Shown piece by piece: positions 6,479 through 9,374 of a stretch of 9,374 nt of DNA (within the stretch, counting starts at the first letter, position 1; each line of letters opens with the position of its first letter). A model generated the notes under the pieces. That model was not told where the DNA came from. It searched no databases and worked only from the letters and a program-made list of their open reading frames with translations. The stretch covers positions 1 to 9,374 of the forward strand of contig JAADDP010000097.1 of assembly GCA_013153825.1 (NCBI GenBank), read 5' to 3'. The translations under genes and the position numbers were made by a program. The stretch comes from Campylobacterota bacterium. Lineage in GTDB: Bacteria; Campylobacterota; Campylobacteria; Campylobacterales; Sulfurovaceae.

Positions 6479-6502
6479 GAACCTAGTTGTTAGACTAGGT
6501 TC
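6479..6502. terminator. Hairpin between convergent slyD and rhodanese operon
   Basis: GAACCTAGT (6479-6487) and ACTAGGTTC (6494-6502) form a perfect 9-bp stem with a 6-nt loop, 12 bases after the slyD stop and 1 base from the stop of the opposing operon. It is symmetrical, so it can serve both strands, but neither side has a real T tract. It is therefore a weak intrinsic terminator or an RNA 3'-end stabiliser. Confidence 0.6.
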
Positions 6503-6503
6503 A

Positions 6504-7145
6504 TCACCTCCTTATCTCCTTATGGACAACTGTTGTCAACCCTAAAAGTTTCCAACCTTGAAATCCACTTCTATAGTATAATATCTTCTCATTCGGAAAG
6601 CCATGCTCTAACATACTATCTATCAGATGTTTAGCCTGTTCACACCATAGACCATTATCAAATATAACAAGCCTCTTAAGCCCTCTAAAGTCCCAACTGC
6701 CATCACTATTTATCCCCATACCGAGTAGTTTAAATATCTTTTCAGCCTTATCTTTAGAGAGATTTTGAAATGTTGTAAATGGTATATTTATAGCAGATGG
6801 TATGGTCTCAAGCTCAAACCAGCTCTTCAATCTGGCATCTACAACAATACCCTTACCCTCTATAACATCCTTCTGCATAAATTTTAGAAGTTCAAGCTCC
6901 TCTATATTCTGAACACCTCTTGCTATCTCCGTCGGCTGAATACAGAATGGGGGACATGGTCTAGATGTCTTGGTGTAATCATCTGTCAACTTATTGTTTG
7001 TATCCTGTATCCTCTGAACTTTTATCCTCTCTCCTGTATCTACCGTATATACATATGGCATATCATCTGTAATTTTAACTACCATCTCATCACCACTTAA
7101 AAGTGGTATAAATGCCATTGAAAAAACTAATAATCTCTTATACAT
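6504..7145 (-). CDS. Periplasmic rhodanese-like protein, paralog A
   Basis: A 213-aa secreted protein and the last gene of the operon. Signal peptide about 1-18 (MYKRLL, hydrophobic core, LLSG). A pre-domain follows with RIQDT (45-49) and TKTSRPCPPFCIQPT (58-72; C64, C68), then a rhodanese fold with VVDAR (101-105), ETIPSAINIPF (113-123), the loop IFDNGLWCEQ (161-170), and YYRSGFQGWKLLGLTT (190-205). Classical rhodaneses carry the persulfide-forming Cys directly after the V-x-F/Y strand; here that residue is Asp163, while C168 of the NGLWC motif remains. Classical sulfurtransferase chemistry is thus doubtful, though C168 or the CPPFC pair could act. By my count about two-thirds identical to B in the mature part. 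Start ATG lies 9 bp after B, with a GAGAGGT ribosome site inside the end of B. Substrate unknown. Confidence 0.88.
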   Translation of the reverse strand: MYKRLLVFSMAFIPLLSGDEMVVKITDDMPYVYTVDTGERIKVQRIQDTNNKLTDDYTKTSRPCPPFCIQPTEIARGVQNIEELELLKFMQKDVIEGKGIVVDARLKSWFELETIPSAINIPFTTFQNLSKDKAEKIFKLLGMGINSDGSWDFRGLKRLVIFDNGLWCEQAKHLIDSMLEHGFPNEKILYYRSGFQGWKLLGLTTVVHKEIRR

Positions 7146-7154
7146 AAAATATAT

Positions 7155-7796
7155 CTACCTCTCTTTCACCTCTTTATGAACAGTGGTTGTGAGACCCAAG
7201 AGTTTCCACCCCTGAAATCCACTTCTATAATATAGAATTTTATCCTCTGGATAGCCATGTTCAACCATAGAGTTTATAAATATTTTGGACTGTTTACACC
7301 AGACACCATTGCAGAACACAGCCAACCTCTTAGCTCCTGAGAAGTCCCAAGAGCCATCACTCTTAATCTTCATACCCAATATACTGAATAGCCTCTCAAC
7401 CCTACTTTTTGTAGCTCTCTCTATAAGTGTAAATGGGATATTTATAGCTGATGGTATTGTCTCAAACTCAAACCAACTCTTTAACCTAGCATCTACAACA
7501 ATACCCCTACCCTCTACAACATCCTCTTTCATAAAATTTAGAAGCTCAAGCTCCTCTATATTCTGAATACCCTCCCTAACTTTTGTCGGTTGTATACAGA
7601 ATGGGGGGCATACTCTGGATGTCTTGGTGAAGTCATCTGTCAACCTATTTGCTGTATCCTGTATTCTGTGAACCTTTACCATCTTCCCACTATCAATTGT
7701 ATATATATGGGATATAGCATCTGTAATCTTTACAGCCACAGGCTCCTCTGCATATATAGATATTAAAAATATTGATATTGTGATAATAGCCCTCAT
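7155..7796 (-). CDS. Periplasmic rhodanese-like protein, paralog B
   Basis: A 213-aa secreted rhodanese-like protein, the most complete of the three. Signal peptide about 1-16 (IYA-EEP cleavage likely). The pre-domain has RIQDT (44-48) and TKTSRVCPPFCIQPT (57-71; C63, C67). The rhodanese fold has VVDAR (100-104), ETIPSAINIPF (112-122), the loop VFCNGVWCKQS (160-170) and YYRSGFQGWKLLGLTT. C162 sits at the classical catalytic position and C167 five residues later, so this member could form a persulfide or a disulfide within the loop. It is the likely enzyme of the set, acting on periplasmic sulfur compounds or protein thiols; this is inference. The AGGAGGT ribosome site overlaps the stop of the LysM gene 10 bp upstream, pointing to coupled translation. 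Paralog A follows after 9 bp. Confidence 0.9.
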   Translation of the reverse strand: MRAIITISIFLISIYAEEPVAVKITDAISHIYTIDSGKMVKVHRIQDTANRLTDDFTKTSRVCPPFCIQPTKVREGIQNIEELELLNFMKEDVVEGRGIVVDARLKSWFEFETIPSAINIPFTLIERATKSRVERLFSILGMKIKSDGSWDFSGAKRLAVFCNGVWCKQSKIFINSMVEHGYPEDKILYYRSGFQGWKLLGLTTTVHKEVKER

Positions 7797-7806
7797 CTTA
7801 AACCTC

Positions 7807-8670
7807 CTACTCTGGAACTCTCAACTTTTGACCAATAAATATCTTGTCGGGTCTCTTTAGAATATCTGGATTTGCCCTATATATCTTCTTATATGCCATA
7901 ACGTTTCCATATACCCTCTTTGCGATTTTACCTAAAGTATCCCCCTTCTTTACAATAACATATCTCATCTCTCTCTTTCTATGTTCAGACTCTTGCTGAA
8001 GCTGTTTCTCATACTCATCAGCCTCTCTATTTTCGCTACTTACCATCTTAGAGATATTTCTTGATATCATACCAAGTTCATCTTGACCACCATTTTTTAC
8101 AACAACTTTATTATATGTATCCTCTATCTCGCCATCATTACTTATAACTCTATCTGGTTTAACCAAATTATTATCAATATCTCCTCTCTTCTCCTCTATG
8201 ACATCTGCACTTATAGGATATAGATTATTATATAACTGCTCATCTGTACTCTCCCCAGATGTTGCCATATCTTCTGTTTTAATATCCCTATTATCATCTC
8301 CATAGAGTTCATTCTCCTCCTTCATCTTATCCATAACGAGTTGAACAATATTTGCTATATCCTCAGGACTAATCTTTCCATCTACATTCTGTATAGATAT
8401 TATATTTTGAACTCTCTTCTGAACTGCCAAAGTTATATTCTCATCTGCAGGTGTAGTCACCTCCCTAAACTCCCTATCCCCAAGATTTACCATATGGTTA
8501 TATCCAAAGTAGCCACCAACCGATAGTATAGTGAGAAGTGTCAAACCGATAAAAAAGCTCTGAACTCCACTCCCATCATCCCTATTTCCTCCCAGAATCT
8601 CGGCACCTCTGGTCTCCCTCTCATAATAGTCATCATACTCTTTTGGGTCATACTCATCTTTATTCAACAT
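7807..8670 (-). CDS. Bitopic membrane protein with C-terminal LysM
   Basis: A 287-aa protein: an acidic, Tyr-rich cytoplasmic N-terminus (1-36, EYDPKEYDDYYERE), one membrane helix (about 37-58), a long hydrophilic acidic periplasmic stretch with a probable helix at 80-120 and a charged, coiled-coil-like segment at 215-235, and a C-terminal LysM domain (236-286: YVIVKKGDTLGKIAKRVYG, then NPDILKRPDKIFIGQKLRVP). LysM binds peptidoglycan N-acetylglucosamine strands, so the protein should link the inner membrane to the wall. No catalytic domain is seen in the linker. A strong AAAGGAG site precedes the ATG. It lies between paralogs C and B, 24 and 10 bp away, so it is co-transcribed with three periplasmic rhodanese-like proteins. 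It could scaffold them or be an unrelated envelope gene. The LysM is secure; the partnership is inferred from position. Confidence 0.85.
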   Translation of the reverse strand: MLNKDEYDPKEYDDYYERETRGAEILGGNRDDGSGVQSFFIGLTLLTILSVGGYFGYNHMVNLGDREFREVTTPADENITLAVQKRVQNIISIQNVDGKISPEDIANIVQLVMDKMKEENELYGDDNRDIKTEDMATSGESTDEQLYNNLYPISADVIEEKRGDIDNNLVKPDRVISNDGEIEDTYNKVVVKNGGQDELGMISRNISKMVSSENREADEYEKQLQQESEHRKREMRYVIVKKGDTLGKIAKRVYGNVMAYKKIYRANPDILKRPDKIFIGQKLRVPE

Positions 8671-8694
8671 CTTCTCTCCTTTTATATTAATGGT

Positions 8695-9336
8695 TTATTT
8701 CGGTTTTATCGTAGTAAGCCCTAAAATTTGCCAAAACTGCATCCCTCCCCTATAGTAGAGTATTTTAGATTTAGGATATCCCAAACCTACGAGATTTTTC
8801 ATGGCTCTAACCCCCTGTTGACACCAAGGACCATTATCAAAAATTAGAAGAGTTTGAGCATTAGAAAAGTTCCACTTATCTCCACTCTTAACTGCTCCAA
8901 AAAGTTCCAATATCTGCTCCAAAAATGGGTTATCTCTATCTGGAGATAGAATTGAAAATGGTATATTTATTGCCCCCGGTATCGTCCCTATCTGATGCCA
9001 TTTTGGCATTCTTGCATCAACTAAAAGTCCTGTATTATTAGTCACATCATTTGATATAAAATCTATTACATCTAGCTCACTTACAGTCTCAACACCCTTA
9101 ATAGGTTGAAATGGCTGGATGGTAAATGGTGGTGCAGGTCTAGATGTCTTTGTGTATGAATTATTCAATTTATGTTTTGTATCCTGAATTCTCTCTATTC
9201 TAACAGACTCTCCATTTATATCTACATCTACATATGGAAGTCCAGCCTTTATATTAACCTCAACACCATTTAGATATGTAATAAATATGGACAGAAGTAA
9301 AAGTTTACCGATTATAAAAATTTTTTTTATCTGCAT
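8695..9336 (-). CDS. Periplasmic rhodanese-like protein, paralog C
   Basis: A 213-aa secreted protein and the first gene of the operon. Numbered from the ATG at 9336: signal peptide about 1-24 (MQIKKIFIIGKLLLL onward), RIQDT (49-53), TKTSRPAPPFTIQPF (62-76), LLVDAR (104-109), GTIPGAINIPF (117-127), the loop IFDNGPWCQQ (165-174) and YYRGGMQFWQILGLTT (194-209). The CPPFC pair seen in A and B is APPFT here, and the first loop Cys is Asp, so Cys172 is the only cysteine in the protein. The fold motifs are otherwise intact, so this looks like a maintained, specialised member rather than a decaying gene. A frame extension begins at a GTG at 9342, but that GTG lies inside the Shine-Dalgarno, and the ATG gives the same length as A and B. 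Function unknown; perhaps a binding or regulatory partner of B. Confidence 0.87.
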   Translation of the reverse strand: MQIKKIFIIGKLLLLSIFITYLNGVEVNIKAGLPYVDVDINGESVRIERIQDTKHKLNNSYTKTSRPAPPFTIQPFQPIKGVETVSELDVIDFISNDVTNNTGLLVDARMPKWHQIGTIPGAINIPFSILSPDRDNPFLEQILELFGAVKSGDKWNFSNAQTLLIFDNGPWCQQGVRAMKNLVGLGYPKSKILYYRGGMQFWQILGLTTIKPK

Positions 9337-9374
9337 AAGCACCCCTTTAAAATAATAAATTAATAAATAACTAA
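9337..9374 (-). promoter_or_regulatory. Operon leader, ribosome site, possible promoter
   Basis: On the minus strand AAAGGGG (plus 9342-9348) is a strong Shine-Dalgarno 5 nt before the ATG at 9336. It decides the start of paralog C. The rest, to the window edge, is almost pure A/T and holds -10-like boxes (TATTAA at 9360-9365, TATTAT at 9352-9357), of which the former leaves the ribosome site intact. The ribosome site is well supported; the promoter is a weak guess because the upstream DNA is cut off. Confidence 0.4.

Larger units (their letters stand above)
6504..7796 (-). repeat. Gene-scale tandem duplication (paralogs A and B)
   Basis: Genes A and B are adjacent, co-oriented, both 213 codons and similar at DNA level, offset by about 651-654 bp. 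For example, an 18-nt identical stretch starts at 6835 in A and 7489 in B. This is a direct repeat that could recombine. It is a recent duplication relative to paralog C, which is far more diverged. Confidence 0.75.

Noticed and set aside
7285..7566. Plus-strand frame of 93 codons across paralog B
   Set aside because: Antisense to conserved rhodanese motifs, no ribosome site, no relative in paralog A.
8341..8526. Plus-strand frame of 61 codons opposite the LysM gene
   Set aside because: Antisense shadow with no promoter or ribosome site.

Overview
The window is AT-rich. It uses AGA/AGG almost exclusively for Arg and is heavy in ATA for Ile, and it has short intergenic gaps with TATAAT-type -10 boxes that lack clear -35 boxes. 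These traits, an MltG with an IIQKEA active-site segment, and periplasmic rhodanese-like proteins with a CPPFC block point to a Campylobacterota (Epsilonproteobacteria) chromosome, probably a sulfur/hydrogen-oxidising environmental lineage. The taxonomic call is from pattern memory. I see no tRNA, rRNA, insertion sequence, phage gene or CRISPR.

Left part (1-1932): a lipoprotein alpha/beta hydrolase on the minus strand diverges from mltG, a cell-wall lytic transglycosylase, across a 46-bp gap that must hold both promoters. Next (1974-4870) is a tight plus-strand operon: the Mg2+ channel mgtE (GTG start), a CorC/CNNM-type DUF21-CBS membrane protein, and a small probably exported protein with an Hsp20-like C-terminus. 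The operon has a magnesium-homeostasis theme. It meets a minus-strand DUF1835-family gene tail to tail, with the two stop codons overlapping in TTAA.

Middle (5800-6503): a 130-bp to 157-bp divergent regulatory region separates the DUF1835 gene from a slyD-like FKBP prolyl isomerase with a Cys/His metal-binding tail. A 9-bp-stem hairpin sits between slyD and the next, convergent operon.

Right part (6504-9336): a four-gene minus-strand operon, transcribed right to left: rhodanese-like paralog C, a bitopic membrane protein with a C-terminal LysM domain, then paralogs B and A. With corrected starts all three rhodanese-like proteins are exactly 213 aa with signal peptides. B has a Cys at both active-site-loop positions plus the CPPFC pair (4 Cys), A has lost the first loop Cys (3 Cys), and C has lost that one and the CPPFC pair (1 Cys). 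Only the Cys of the NGxWC motif is retained in all. This set of same-length, chemically divergent periplasmic paralogs with a peptidoglycan-binding partner is the most interesting thing in the window. Its function is unknown to me.
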